From Rallus limicola (taxonomy: Eukaryota; Chordata; Aves; Gruiformes; Rallidae): 64,000 nucleotides of DNA. Of this stretch, positions 31,875-46,400 are shown piece after piece. Location: positions 1,736,001 through 1,800,000 of the forward strand of contig JAKCOZ010000059.1 in assembly GCA_022605955.1 (NCBI GenBank). Reading direction: 5' to 3'. Position numbers and translations under genes: made by a program. How positions within the stretch are numbered: the first letter of the stretch is position 1; the number at the start of each line of letters is the position of its first letter. The notes beneath the pieces were generated by a model, which searched no databases, was not told the origin of the DNA, and saw only the letters and a list, made by a program, of their open reading frames with translations.

Positions 31875-34800
31875 CGCCCACTGCGTGCTCCCAGCAACGG
31901 CGAGGGCGTCAAACGCCATCTTGAAATGACAGGCACACACAGGTCTGCGAGAAATCATGTCCAGGCACATGCTTTACAATTACAGTCCCTCTGCCAGGGC
32001 TTTCAGCATTAGAAATCCCTGCTGGGGAGAATGTATAAGGTGCAGGCTGAAGTTGGGTAGTTCAGATGTGGTGCATGTAACTACAAATGCTACAGGCTTG
32101 AAAAAGCAGCTTTGATAAAAAGAGGAGAATGACGTGAAAAGCCTTTCCCTTCACAAGCCTGCAACAATAACAGCAGCTGTACAAATTTGCAGGTCTTTCC
32201 CCAGTTTTTTTGAGTAGTCTGGCAGGGCTTCGTGGGACACCACAGCTCCAGCTCCACCACAGCAAGTCCCATGAAGAGCTGGCAAAAGGGCACCACCCAT
32301 CCTCTTTCACCCTCCAGAGGAAAGGAAAAGCTTTGTTTCTTGGTCAGGGTCAAAGGAGGAGCAGATTCCATTTCTCACACTGAAACTGGGAGCCAGGGAG
32401 GCAAACACATTCTCATGGCAGCAGCCCCACATCCCCACCAGCAGCCCCCAGGAAATACGGGTATTGCCCCAAGACTGGCTGCTGCCTCTGAGAAGCTCCT
32501 GGTCATGCCCTTTGGGGTGTACACAGTTACTTCTCATCAGTTTGAGCCTTTGCTTGCTAAATTCTGTCTTTTTAATTTTGTTTAACTGCAAGGAATATGT
32601 GGGGGAGGGGGGGGAAGGTAAATATTTCCCTCTGATTTGGACAACAATTTGCATCATTCATGGACTTTAAAGCTGGTGAAGATTCTGCTAAACCACAGTA
32701 CTGTAGCACTGACTATTGATTAAAGACATGCTGAAACTTTTCACATTCCCAGAACACTCTGACGTTGAGCAGCTTTGATGTCAGCTTCTTTGGGAGTTGT
32801 TTAACCTTTAGATTTTATTTTACCACTGGAATACTTTCAAAGTCACTCTTCAGTGCCCATTAATTTTCGAAAATATCTTGAAAAATGCCTTACTGTCCTT
32901 CTTGACATTTTTGGGTTCTTCGTTTTCATTTTACTTTTTTCCCACAAATTTTTATATGTGGCCACACACATTTTTTCATCATTTAAAGACCTGTTCTAGT
33001 TCTATTCTTTCTGGGCACACAGAAGTAAATGTGAAAGTGACCACACACTGCATTTATAGCCTTCTAACATCTTTAAATCACTTTGTATAAATAAGAGGTT
33101 CATCAGCCTGAACATTAGTTTGCATTTGTGGAATTTTCATATGCATGTGGAATCAAAAATATTGCAGAGCTAATATTAATCTTTGTCTTGAGCTACTCAC
33201 CAGGTAATCTGGACACCTTTAAAAATGTTTGGAAAAACATGTTTCAAAGCTTCAACGTGTTTTTTACATCTCTTCTTGTACTTCAACTACTTGCAGTACT
33301 CCTTTTTAATTACTTTGAGCACAGCATTTTATTTATATTCTGCTCAGTTCCCTCAGTTTGATAGCTGCTTTTCTCCAGACCCTTTTAAGATAAAGAAATA
33401 GTAACAATTTTTCAGTATAGTTCAGAGCTATTTGGATTAATTTTTAAAACACTATTACCTTCTTTTTAAAACTTTTTTCTTAATTTTTCAATTCTATACT
33501 AATCATCCTTCTAAAATAAGCCTAAAAAGATACTGTGGTAGGAGGAGCTTGTCTTTGTTATAAATCACATGAAGTGCCTGTCCAGGAGTGGCTCACAACT
33601 GCTCTCCAAAGCACTCAGCCTGAGCAGCCTGTGCACCCTCCTGCCTAATGCAGATGGACAGTTACTTTATTCCTAAGCATTGCTGAAGCAGTCCAGCTTT
33701 CATCTGAGAATTAATTCTTAAATGATTTAATAGTGAAAGTAGGGAACATTGTACTCATTTACTCAACAGTTTGAAACTTCACCCTCAGTTTAGCAAGTAT
33801 AGGGTTTCTCTCCTGACAGACACCAGAAGACACAGTGTTTATGCAAGTTTCTATCTATTGCCTATCTTCTGTGAATCACCAGTGCAGTAGAGAGGGAGGC
33901 TTGTTTTGGAGCAGCAGCAGTTGAGATGCTAAACTGTCTCTCACCTGTGATACAGTGACAATAGCCATAGGAAATAGAAAAGAAAAAGTGTGTTTGTTCT
34001 ACTTGGGATCACTATTTATTCCAAGTGAAAAAATATCCAGTAAAGTCTGTAAAACTTAGCACATCCCCAGTGAATGTCACAGGATGACCTCTCCATCCTC
34101 CATTCCCTGCCAGCACAGAGTGACAGTGCTGGCCCAGCCGCTGCCTCTTCCACTGCAGACTCGCAAACCACATGTTGAATCACAGGCACCGGCAGAGTGG
34201 GAGAGAGCTGTGCATCGCCAGGGCTGGATGCAGCAAGTTACCCTGCTCATGCCTCCAAGCCGCTGAAAGGTAAATGTGCCTCTTGTTCCTAGTCAGAACC
34301 TGCAAACCTGACTTACAGGAAAGTCCTTGGGCAGTAGGTCCACTCCATTCACCACAGAAGAGCTTGGGACAGCCTTGATTCTTCAGGCCTAGTTCATCCA
34401 TCCAGGGCCACGTCAGGCTGATTTCTGTACCGTTCAGTGATGTGGGTAGGAATCATGCTCAATAACACAGCATTCCTTGCAACTTACCCAAAAACTGCAA
34501 CTGGAAGAATATTTTTTTTCTACCTTGGAGAGAGAGACTAAAAATCATCCTGGGACATGCAACAGTATAAATAAGTAATAGATCTATTACATACTACATA
34601 GTTCATCAATTCATTTGTTGTATTAAAATACATAATTTTGTACAATGTTTTTGCAAACCTCAAAATCTGTGCAGTCCAGTGACAGACGTAGCATGCAATA
34701 TTTCATACAGGGATTGACAAATCCCAATAGAAGAAAAGCTCTTTGTCATTAATGTAAGGAATACACAAAGTCCTATCAGAAACTAGTGTTATGTGTCCTC

Positions 34801-35108
34801 TGTTGCTAGTATTTATGTTGAGATCAAACGACTTGCTTTTTCCGTCAGGCCAAGTAATCTGACATAACTGAAACCCTCTGCACAAAGAGGACTTACAAAA
34901 TCCACCCAGGGCTCCATTCCAACTGGTGAATTTTGTTAAACCCATGCTGTAGGTATGCACCAGAATGAGAGTGGAGATCCTTCCAATACTTTCACAAATA
35001 CATATTTCAAAATAATTCAGCAAGCTTTACCAGTTAGCATTCCAACTTGGCTGGATCCCTTCCATTCACCATTTGGCAGATCATATGTAATTTTCTTCAT
35101 GAAGAATG

Positions 35109-35114
35109 TTTATT
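35109..35114 (-). terminator. Candidate LRIT1 polyadenylation signal
   Basis: AATAAA on the minus strand about 1.3 kb downstream of the LRIT1 stop. The true site is not established. Confidence 0.3.
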
Positions 35115-36436
35115 ACAAAAAGAAAAGCATTATATACAGTATTACTACGTGAAAGACTGGAGTGGAAAATTATACAGCTGGGAAGTACTTTGTGATAAGC
35201 ACTCAGATCCAACTTCCAGTGGAGCTGCGGGACTTAAAATAACTGGTCGGCTCACCCTGGCTATTAAGGTACATTTAGATGAATATTAGACGATTTTCTT
35301 GAACTTGTAAAATGTTTGAAACCTAAAAGTCTACACTGAGCCTCTGCCACCACTGATGCCACAGTGGAAGCATGGCTGATGTGCGCCTGTTCAGCAGTCA
35401 TCTACCAATAACATCAGAGACCTCTGCTCTGCAGAGAAGAAGGTATTTCTGTGACCAAACCACAAGTGCCTGGCGGAGCCCTTGGCTCTTCACCACCTGT
35501 TTTGTCCGGAGAGCTGGCAGCAATGACAAGGCTGGTCTGAGAGGTTTTTGCAGAACTGTCTAATGTAGGTTCCCCAGTATGATTACAAAGCATACCACCA
35601 CACACAATTTGCAGAGTAGGACATGGTATGATTTTAACTAACACCGCTGATAGAAAACATACTCTACTAATTACAATACAGCTAGAAAATTACAGCTAGG
35701 CCTGATACTGAAAGACCTATGCAGAACTGCTGTTCAAGAAAATCTTAAGAATAGTGTTCAGGGGCAAAATGCAATCACAAAGTGCTCTCTATTAAAGTAT
35801 CCATAGGAGTGGATTGGGGTTTGTCTCTTGATTTCTATCACCTCCTTTGCACATTTCTCTGAATTCAGAGCACAGAGCTGTTATTATGTTGGACATGCTA
35901 GAAAGGGCTGCTGTGCATCTGCATATTGTGATCTATTAAGCATCAAGCTGCATGTTTCATGCAAACATGGGGGATGTAAAAGGTGAGACTCTCAGTCTTC
36001 ACCCTCACAGATACTGATATTAAAATTACTAAGCAGTCCCCATTTGTCAACCTAAAGAAAAACAAAAGAGCTGAGAACAAAATACTTAGCATATTGCAGA
36101 GCAGCTACCAAACACTATCAAGCAGAACGTGCTCAGAAATATTGCTTAATGTCCTCACACTCAGTGTGCACACTTCATTTTACAAAAATAAAAGTGGTCC
36201 AGGAGAAAGAGGCTGTTATCATAGGAGCTTTTGACTGGGTACAAAAAAAACACACCCCAAGTGGGATGAGCAACATGTTTCTGTAAAGCTTGGGCACCAT
36301 CTACCCTCTTGCATCCTCCTCTGGAACATGTTGGAACCAGAAGCATCAACAGGGTGGCCTGCTGCACTGGAGCAGAGAGTTGGATATACCCCCATGCGCT
36401 TTCCACCTAACAAGCCAACAATCAGCCTAGCTACTA

Positions 36437-37422
36437 TCAGCAAAAGTATTCATTAGGTTGCCCTTCTATCTTTGGTATTGCTTCTGAGTCCACACTGGAT
36501 CGGGCAGACAGCAACCTGTTCGACTCGTCGGGGGTATGTCTAGTCAAGTATTCTCCTTCCACCCCTTTTGCCTTGGCCCCAGGAGACAGGCTTTCAAAGG
36601 TGACATAGGATTCCTGAATTTCCTTGGGTTTCCGCACAAAGCATTTTTTGCAGCGCCTTTTCAGTGCACCACAGCAGACCACCAGCGTCAGAGGAACAGC
36701 AATGACACAGGCCACGCTGATGACGACAACATTGATGAGCTTCTGAGTCCCTCCTGCACTGGCAACTTCATCTGTGGAGAATATGATGCATTGCTCCTTC
36801 CTGGGGATCAGCCCTTTCACGCAGACGCACACGATGTATTTGGTCTTTGGCAGCAGCCCATAAATGGTGACCTTGGTCTTCCCTGGCTCCACGTTGATCC
36901 GTCGCATGTCTCTCTCTCCAAAGATGGCATAGAGGACACTGAACACTGTCGTGTTCTTTGCCAGCGGAGCCTTCCAGGCCAGGGTGATACTCTGGTCAGT
37001 GTCTCCTATCACTCTGACGGACCTCACAATTCTCTCTGGCTCCTGCTGGCTGGTAGGTGGGCTCGCCAGCAGGTTTCTGGGGTTGCTGTCTTGTGCCACA
37101 TCTGGGAGGAGGAGGCCCTCTCCAGTGCCCACTCCAGCCCCCAGGGTAGGCACGGTGGAGGTGGTGATAACATACCTTGCCACTAGCTTGTCATTGTAGG
37201 CAGCTGCCTCCATCCCACTTGCCTTCCCGCTCCATGCACCTTTGGCATTAGAGTTGGGATCATCTGTGCTTTCTGAGTCTGTGATGATGAGAGATATGAA
37301 TGCCTCTGTTGCCCCCAGAAAATTCTTTGCCTTACAGATGTACTCGCCAGAGTCTAGATAAGAGACTACAGGCAGGCCCAGAATAGACCAGCTCATCCCA
37401 TCACTGGAAATCTCTTGATGAA
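36437..37422 (-). CDS. LRIT1: LRIT1 exon 4: Ig end, FN3, membrane helix and tail
   Basis: The acceptor is cttccttgcag before 37422 and the TGA stop is at 36439-36437. Length is 986 nt. It opens VHQEISSDGMSWSILGLP, then GEYICKAKNFLG, a linker of about 90 residues, FN3 with SITLAWKAPLAKNTTVFSV and LLPKTKYIVCVCVKG, the transmembrane helix, a cysteine- and lysine-rich juxtamembrane stretch (RRCKKCF) and a C terminus ending NEYFC. Confidence 0.98.
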
Positions 37423-40400
37423 CTGCAAGGAAGGAAAAATGTAAAATAAATTGGCAATAATCAATAGAATTAACAACAAGTTTTGTAAAATACTGATTCA
37501 GTCACACAAATGTCTGCTTGGTACAGCAGAATCATAATTTCGTTTTGCCACCAAGAACATTGCAAAATCAAAATAAATCCAAGAAACACTAAAATTGTTA
37601 TGCTGAGATTCACACTGCTTCAGTTGAAATATACGTGAAGAATTTGATGCTATTTCCTCTCAACTGATGTACAGTTTGAAAACAAAACAGGGAAGGTTCT
37701 TCCATTTAAAAAAAAATCTTGAAAGCTCTTTTTTAAACGTGGAAGGAGTAGGCAGTAACACAACCCAGTTGAACATTAGATGCAGTCCTCTAAGTCACAG
37801 AAATGCAAAGAGTTGAAACTTTCTTCTAAAAACATATATATAGATCAGTCTAGAGTATACGGAGAAAAATGGCTGGAAAATAATACTCCTTTTACAGGTA
37901 AATTAGTGCAGGTTTTTATTGAACCAAACACAGGAATCACTTACCAATGAATGATACATATGCAGTTGAGTGTTGATTTACTTGATTTACTAGAAGGCTA
38001 AAACTAGCTTTTTTTGCCTTTTATTTTATTTGTGCAGAAAAAGAGCTGGGATCATGGAGAAGGGTAAATCACCTTCTAACCAGCCTCCTTAGGACAAACA
38101 CGTACTATCTCTGCCCTTTCCCACTGAAAGGTAAACCAGGGAGATGTCTGAAAGGCAAAGGTAAGGCAGGATGCAAGCTTCTCACAAGCCCTCATGGGGT
38201 CAGGATCCAGCTTTGGCAATCAGGGCACGTTCCAATGGCAGTGAAATGCAATGGTAGCAGAAGTTACTTTTTCAGTTTAATTATTTATTGAATGGGTATA
38301 TTAAAAACCATAAAGCTACTGGTTTTCCTATGGCACTTCCCCATACATACAGTCTCTTTCTTTTCTCACTCCTTTCTATTCAGAACACCAATGTTTCAAT
38401 CATATTATAGCATTGGCACAGAAGCTGCCATTCCTGAGAAATAATGTATATTTTCAGCCATTTTTTTTTTGAAAGGTGCTAAAGTCTGATTTAATGGGGC
38501 ACAAAATACATCTTTCTCAGTTGCAGCTCAAAGTAAACTCAGCATACACTTTCAGGAAAGCATTCTCTGTTTTATTTTTTGTTGTGGTTCTCTCTCAAGT
38601 GTAGGAAAGATGTTTGCAGCATGATGAGTAGACGTTACCATTATGAGGAGCTGCTCTGCTACATCTTGCACATCATGCACAACAGAGCAATGACTTGTGC
38701 AGATCCAAAAAAAGGATGTTTATTACAAGTGGTTCTACTGCTATGAAAGAAAAATACTCTCTCCCCTGTTTGTTTGCACTGAGGAGCCCTTTGAAGATCA
38801 GATAGCAAAGTTAGCGATTTATCTGCTGAGTTTAGAACCTCTGCAAAATTTAGGGCCAAGCCTGGGAGACAGTAGCATTCATGGAAGGTTGAAGGCATGA
38901 AGGTTTGGGTCCTGATCTAAAATCTCTAAGGCAAAAAGTTAAAGACAACTGCTTTGAATGCAGCAAAGGTTTCTGCCAACTCCCCAAATATTAAAAGACC
39001 AATATTGGAATGTGGACCAAATCATTCTTGCAAATGGAAATAAAACAGTGGCTGTTTGAAGGCCTCCCCCACAAGAAGGAGAGCAAAGAGGAGGGACCTT
39101 GTCAACATTTCTCACACACAGCATTTTCCCAGGAGACCTTGTCAATCCATCAGAAGCGAAGCATTTATTGGAAGCACTGGTGCTGAAGTACCATATCCTT
39201 CAGCAGTTTAGTGGCTCTTTCCTCTTTTAACATGTCAGTAATGTTGCATGTTTGCAATTATTTCTTTGCCACAGCGGGTTTGAATTCCAGTTGAATTCCT
39301 GACAGACATTGTTCTGGCAGAAAAGTTTACTAGCTGATTAGTAGTAGCTCATCATTACTCTCAAAGACCCATAGAATAATCCAGTGTGAAGCCTTTTCAG
39401 TGACAGAATAACTAACTAACTAGTCTAAAAACTTCTCTTTCTACAGCTGGACATATTTCTTCAGCTCCAAGAGATTTGCAGAAAACCCTTTGACTCAGCT
39501 CACCACCATCAAAATTGTTATGAAACAAAGCAAAGCCAACTTTTTATACATGGCAGTATACATTTACCTTACGATATTTGCATCAACATGCAAATAATTT
39601 TGTAGTCTAAAGAAAATCACAATGCTACAGTGAATTATACAGGATTGTGAATTATAGTGAGTATTAATTCTGCACCTCTTTCTTCTTTTATCTGTAGGAA
39701 GGATCCAGTGTCATAGAAGCTTCCCTTTGCTGTACAGTCCATAGACAATAAAGTGCAGGTCTCCCTCATTCCTTCCATGTGTATGAGGAAAGCTTAAACG
39801 AAACCCACCTGTGCCATTCAGTTGAGCACCATCAGCCCTTCTCCAGCTGAGCTCAGGTATGGGCACCCCTGTTGTTCCACATCGCAGCAGCACAGTGCTG
39901 CCCAGGATGGTCTTTACTTTGGCTACAGACGTATGTACAACGGGACTTTGACACTTCCTTAGCTCAACTTGGCTGAAGAAGACTCCTGCAAGGCTTCGGG
40001 GGGTGAAGCATTTCAGCCTGGGCTCAATGAACGCGATGTTAGGAGACTGAAAATTCAGGAAATGGACCATTTCATACAGACTGCAGTCACATACCCAAGG
40101 ATTGTCTTGCAAGCCTGTCAAAATAAATCAGAACACGAAGTCACTCCAACAGAACCTTTTGTTTCCATCGCTTTTGTTCCTATTTCTCAGCAGAACAAAC
40201 TGTGATAGGCTCCCAGTCTGCCTGGCAAGAACTGCCTGTGCACATGCAGGGATATGCAGGGGGGCTGTTGGGACAACAGCCCCTCACTGTTGTTAGCTGA
40301 GCTTGATGGATCCCACAGTTGCCAGTCAGAAGAAGGTAATAAATATGGCTTGCTAAGGTATCTCAGAATCTGGAGCTGAAATCATATTCTTTAAGTTTAA

Positions 40401-43400
40401 AGAAGGATTATTTATGTAATGAAAACATCACTATTTATGCAGATAAAGAAGCAAATCAAGCAGTTGTTAGAAATACATCTCTTTCCAGGATGGATAAAAC
40501 AAGTAGTCGTAGGGGAGGGTTGGTTTGTTTTGGTATGTGGATTTTTTTGGTATGAAGAGACTACAGAGTCTCAGATAGGCTAGGAAATTTTTCTCACTGG
40601 GGATTATTAAAATATTAGCCAGGTTATCAGGCCAACTGTCAGGCCTGCAATAGGTGTAGGTGATCCTACTTGACACTAAGACTTCTCTTCCAGCCCTTTT
40701 ATTCTAATTTTTTTCTTTATTTTAGTAATCAGTTGATTTTCTTGAAATGCTAATTTGCATTGATAAGATGAAAGAACTGTTTTAAAGAGTAAATTGAAGA
40801 ATATACATTATGGTATATAAAAGAATATAAATACACAGTAACTATATTAAGAATATACACATAGAAAGGTATGTATTGAAGAATACACTCCTGCTTCAGA
40901 GACCCAGAGTGTTTCTCTTTTTTCTTTTTCCTGCTATCTCAGTGCGTGCTTGGTGAACTCAAATGCTGAAAAAAAAGAGACATTACGCTATTAAAAATAG
41001 ATCTGTGAAGATGACACTGAAAAAGCAAAATCAGAACTAGGGCAAGGCAGGAACAGCAGTTGCTGCATTCTGATTAAATCTGTGTCATCCTACTTACAGT
41101 CATCTGCTCTATGGACAGTTTATGGTCTCCAACGACCTTTGTCAGCAGAACTGGCACTGGGGATATTTATACCACCTACACATGCATTTGAAGCCTAAGC
41201 CAGGAGCACAGCACCTGAGTCCTCCTCCCTGCTACAGGAGGGAGCTTTGCTCCTTCCAAGGGGATTCACTTTTTTTTTTAACACAGGCAGCCCGAGGACA
41301 TAGCTCGGGGTTGGCAACTGCCTGAAAGGGAAGAGTACTAATATTCCCTCGATTTCCAGCAGGAGGAAACAAGAGCTGCCCACCCTGTGGTGCCCACTTT
41401 TACTGCAGCAGTAGTCCTGCAAGCAGTGGCTTTCCCACAAAGGCCAAGTTTTGATGTAAGCACAGAAGGTGCACAAGGCCTCATGAGCACCAAGGAGCTG
41501 ACTGAATTTTCTAGAGTCAACAGAAACACAGGGTCAACCAAAAATACCTCAGGCCTCAAATAAACCGTTTTACATGCTGCTGAAAAACCTCTTGCTGAGA
41601 GCATCCTACACAGGTTTGGAAGGGGATCTGAAAATGGTGGCCTTTGGTGGAAGGGCATTCCTTATAAATTAATATATTAAAGTTAGGGCACTATGAAGAA
41701 CAAAAGATCAGAGTTTAGCTTTGATTTTTTAATGGTGTTCTTGCTAGCAGCTTACTTCTGACTTCATATACTAGATAACAATTTATTTCAGATTCCCTGG
41801 CCCCAACCCCAGTTGATAGTGCAGCACCCCCAAAGCCCCAGTAAGCTCTTTGTGGCCCTTCATGGCACAGTCTTGTGGACTCACAAGGGCAATCCTCATA
41901 TGAAAAAGCTTGGAACCTTGGCACTGACTATCATACAGCAAGCCACTGCTGGAAGTACTTCTTGAAGCAGTCGACAAGCAAGGGACCTGAAGAAGAGTCA
42001 CAATGATGCACTGTAGCCAAAAGAAGGGACTAGGCTGACCCTTTATTTTTTTTATGCCTCCATGAGAAACAGTCATGGGCAGAGTGAAACAGAAATGTGC
42101 AGCTGTGTTCTCCCATCCTGCTCCTGTGAGGGACGTGCATTTCAGATACCTGGTCCCTATGGGTGTCAGCAGGATAGGACCTAGGAGCTGGAGTGTCTGT
42201 ACATTACCATATTAATCTTAGCACTATACTCATTGTCTACATGAATTTTTTAGGATCCTGGCACAAACAACATGCTCACAGCTGGCTCTGTAAACACTCA
42301 GGTTGGCCATGAGCATCAAGGCATGTTCTGTTCTAAACAAAATACTCTCCAAATCTATTTTGAATAGAAAAACATTTTTACAAGTAATTTGACTCTAAAA
42401 ATAAATAAAGAAAAGACTGTCATCTAGGCAGTGTCTTGTCATACAACAAATGAAATGGGCAATCCCAAATATCCAGCTTTGGCTTAAAGAAGTTGCTACC
42501 ACATCTGGCAAAAGAAGATGATGAAACACCTACTCCTCTTCTGATGTGAATGAATCCATAAACAACATCTGCTAAGGACCATAAAAGCTTTGTAGGTGGT
42601 AATTTGAATCTTTATAAAGTCTTGTGTCTCTTTCCACTGCAATCTGGTTTTAAAAACTTAACCCCCTAAGTTTATCCTGAGAACAAAGAGCGGCAGGTAC
42701 TTCCCAGAGTGAACAAAAACTTTTGATTTCTCTGATGAAATTATCAGCAACTGCCTGAACTCACATCTGTGGCTGTAGAGGCAGTACACACAGATGCACA
42801 CCACCCCCCACCCCCACAGATCCAACACAGTCAGTGAAGCTGGGTCAGCTCATAGCAAGCGAAGACAGCAGATGGCAACAGCTCTGAACCATCATCACCC
42901 TGCCATGGATTTGAACCAGTGAACCATGGCTAAAAGGCTGAGCAGTAATCCCCTGTACTAGTAAATGTGCCCAAAATCTCATCTGGAGATACTGCAACTG
43001 AGAGGATTCAAGACAGTCATCTATAATATGCCCTCTGACACAAAAAATGGCCAACTGCCCCAAAGCCATATTTCTGAGGAGCCCAGAATTGTCACCAAAA
43101 GGTGGATTCTCATAACTTTATAGGTGCCCTTGAAAGCAGAGGTATCATGGTGACTTTGAGGAGTCTAGGGTTTAATTTTGTGTGAATAGATAAAACAGGC
43201 TCTGGAAAGAGACAAACCGGTAGTCTTGACCCGATTTTATGCTCAGTGATGGGTGTATTCCTCTTTAATTTAGACATAACAAGTATGTATGCTTTTATTT
43301 CATGCTGCTTAAAAGGGATTCCATAGTAACTGTTAGAAAAGAGCACATGAATGATGTGAAGCTCTAGCCATATTTGTATATCTGTCAAAAATGGTAGTGT

Positions 43401-46400
43401 CAATACATAAAAAGGGCTTCAGCAAGGGTCCCCAGTTTTGTGTTAACAAAGTTTCAAGCAAGTGGTGAAGTTTATGGTGTAATAACCTGGATGCACGGAG
43501 TCTGAGGTGAGTTTGTTAATATATACATGAATTTGCACACTTTTTATGGGGTATTAAACTGTACACAGCAGTGTACCTGTTCTGGTAACCACAGAGGGTG
43601 AAAACACTGCAATGAGATCTGGAGCTCTCGACATCTGTGCCCCCTGCAAAAGAACAGGCACTTCTCTTACCTAGGATGATCTTGGAGTTATCGTTGGGGA
43701 AATAAGGAACAGCCTGAAGATTGGCCCAGGTGGCAATAAGAGCCTGAGGAAGAGTCATCAACTTATTGCTAGACAGGTCCAGGTATGTGATATTCTTGAC
43801 ATAACGGGCAGCATCTGGAGGGATTGAAGTAAGTTCGTTGTTGTGTAAATCCAGAAGCCTTAGCTGCGGCATGTCAGCCAGGGTTTCCCAGGGAAATGAT
43901 ATTAAATCATTGCCATCCAGCCTCAGCTCCTGCAAGCGACGGAGGCCCTTGAAGGTGATCCCACTGAGGCTGGCCAGGGAGTTATAGGGCATCCAGAGGT
44001 ACTCCAGGTTGTGGAGCCCATGAAAAGCCTCTCCTGGCACCCTGCGGATGGCTGTCTTTTCTATCCGAAGCTTGGATGTGTCTACAGGGATGTTCACGGG
44101 AGTGAGGGTCATCTCTGGGTCATTACACAGCACCGTCCTGGTGGGGAAACACAAACACACCTGTGATTTTTCTTGTATTTTGAAAAGGTTTCGATTTTGA
44201 TCTGTCTTTCTTTTCTTACAAGCCGTCTTTTTGTAATTTCTTACTTGCTGCTGATCTCTACATCATCATTGTAAGTCCATCAACACGCAGTAATTTGTAT
44301 GTACCTTTTCACTGCAGAGATTGCAGTGCTGTGCCTCTCCTGGAGCAATGTGAGTGTGAGCCTGAGTCTAGCCCATGTAGTGTTCCTGCCTTTTTTTTTC
44401 CTTTCAATATCTTTTAGAGTACTTATGATAGACAGCAGTGATAACATTCAAACACAACAGAGGATTCTAAAACATGTTAAAATAAAAAGATCCATATATT
44501 GAACACTAAAAGACAGATGAAAAGAAGCCTCACTGATGTGTGGGATAACAGAAAATTATATAGATTAAATATAGCACAGGATATTTGATTTGTGAAATGA
44601 AGATAAGAAAGGCTCCTAACAACTCCCTGGAATTACACTACAGCAAGCTCTGCTTTACTATGAAATAGTCTGGAAGGTGTGTACAGACGATAGCAGTCAC
44701 TGCACTGCAGACATGTGCAGTTATGGGAGTGGAAGTGCAGAAAATTAACACTTTGGAAAAAGCTATATTAAAAGCAAGGCAGATTTACATGTGCTAATTG
44801 TTCCTTCCCATTTCTAATCTGTAGAAGTCAGATCATGAAAAATATGTGCTTCATTTTTGCAGCCTTCGTATGAAAAATTGTGACTTAGACTTTGCCAAGA
44901 TGTGGGATTATAGATAGCCATGAGGAATGGAGACAAAATAGGTGTCTCAGCCTGCACTTTAATTTGCCTATCAGCAAGGAGAGAAAGAGAAGTTCTTAAC
45001 AAAATACAAAGCCACCTTGGAAGACGTAACAGGTTAGACAGGCATGTCCCACTCCACTTGCTAAACAAGATACCGAAAGAAATTTAATGTGATCTGTCAA
45101 CATTTTCTTATCATGCTGCCCGGCTGATAAACAGAAGCTGCCAAAGCCAGATTGGTTTTGACTGAAAGCAATTATTCCTCTACTATCAACAAAAACAAGT
45201 AACATCACTGAACTGCTCATGCAAAGCTCCTGGAGTTATGTATTATTTGAGCCTGCAGTTAAATTGTTAATTGATAATCAAAGCATAGTACATGAGCCTC
45301 ATCCAGCACTTTTGTTGTGGTATTAAATTCTGCCCACCCTCAGCTGAAAGCCGAGATTTTGAGGGAAAGGAAAATCTATCAAGAAAAATCCAGAAATCCT
45401 CTTTCAAGAATATTTTGTGTGTGTGTGGGCATGACACAAAATGTTTGATAACACAGACACCATGGCAGTAAAACAGTGTGTTTCTCATAGTTTCCCTCAA
45501 CTATGTCAGTAAGCACTAAACATTTAATCTATGGGATAATCTCCTTCTACTAGTAAGAAATATGAATTGTAATGTAGGAAAAAAAGGTGACATATATACA
45601 AATATACTTATGGATATTTGCTTTATCTATCTTAGCAAAGCACACTACAGCATTTTCCAGTCACTGAAAGGAAATTTCCCTAGGAACTGTGACATTTATG
45701 GAGCAATAATTGGCTCCCCTGCTATTGCACTCCTTTTTAACAACTGCAGGCTACTTGTGTCTCTACTACACTTCTTACTGGGAAAGTTTCTGGCATTGAA
45801 TCTATTGCACCATAAAAGAGGTAAGAAAGTAGATCTATTTCACGGGCATCCAAAATATAGGGGATAGGCTTTCATTGCAGTACAGTGGTCTTGTCTAGGA
45901 AAAAAGTATTCAAAGGATCTTGCAAGTACTGTATCTGCCACAAAACCTCGAGTGCTGTGAACCACACCCTATAAAAATGTAGCCTGTATTTCATTACATC
46001 AGATCATTACTTGGTGATTGTCCTTCAGAAAGAATATTGAACACAGTCTTCCAGAGAAATGCCTGTACAATGGCGTTGCATTCAAAAATGGATGCCCTTC
46101 TGGTCTTGCCTTATTTTTTAACCTAAAGTTTCCAGTCTTGGAATTATTTTTATTTGTATTATTATCAATCTTTTTGGTTCATTCTCATTCATAGTCTATC
46201 ACTTGCCTAAAATCTCCAACTGAAAGATTTTTTTTTAAGTAAATGGAATCACAGCTCTTGGCACCACAACATAAACCAAATCTAGTTGCACTTTAGAAAC
46301 AAACCAGCAGAGCAGAATAAAGCCTTTTAAAACTAGCAGTTTCAGCATAAAGGTAAAAAAGAAGGGAAATGTTTAAATTTTATTCCCTGTTACATCAGCA

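Larger units (their letters stand above)
29323..36436. other. Intergenic interval between LRIT2 and LRIT1
   Basis: Upstream of LRIT2 and downstream of LRIT1 (both minus strand). No convincing coding exon. It contains the AAGGG tract at 31403-31522, two CTCF-like motifs (30136-30147 and 31863-31874) and probably the LRIT1 3'UTR at its right end; a minus-strand AATAAA lies at 35109-35114. Confidence 0.6.
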
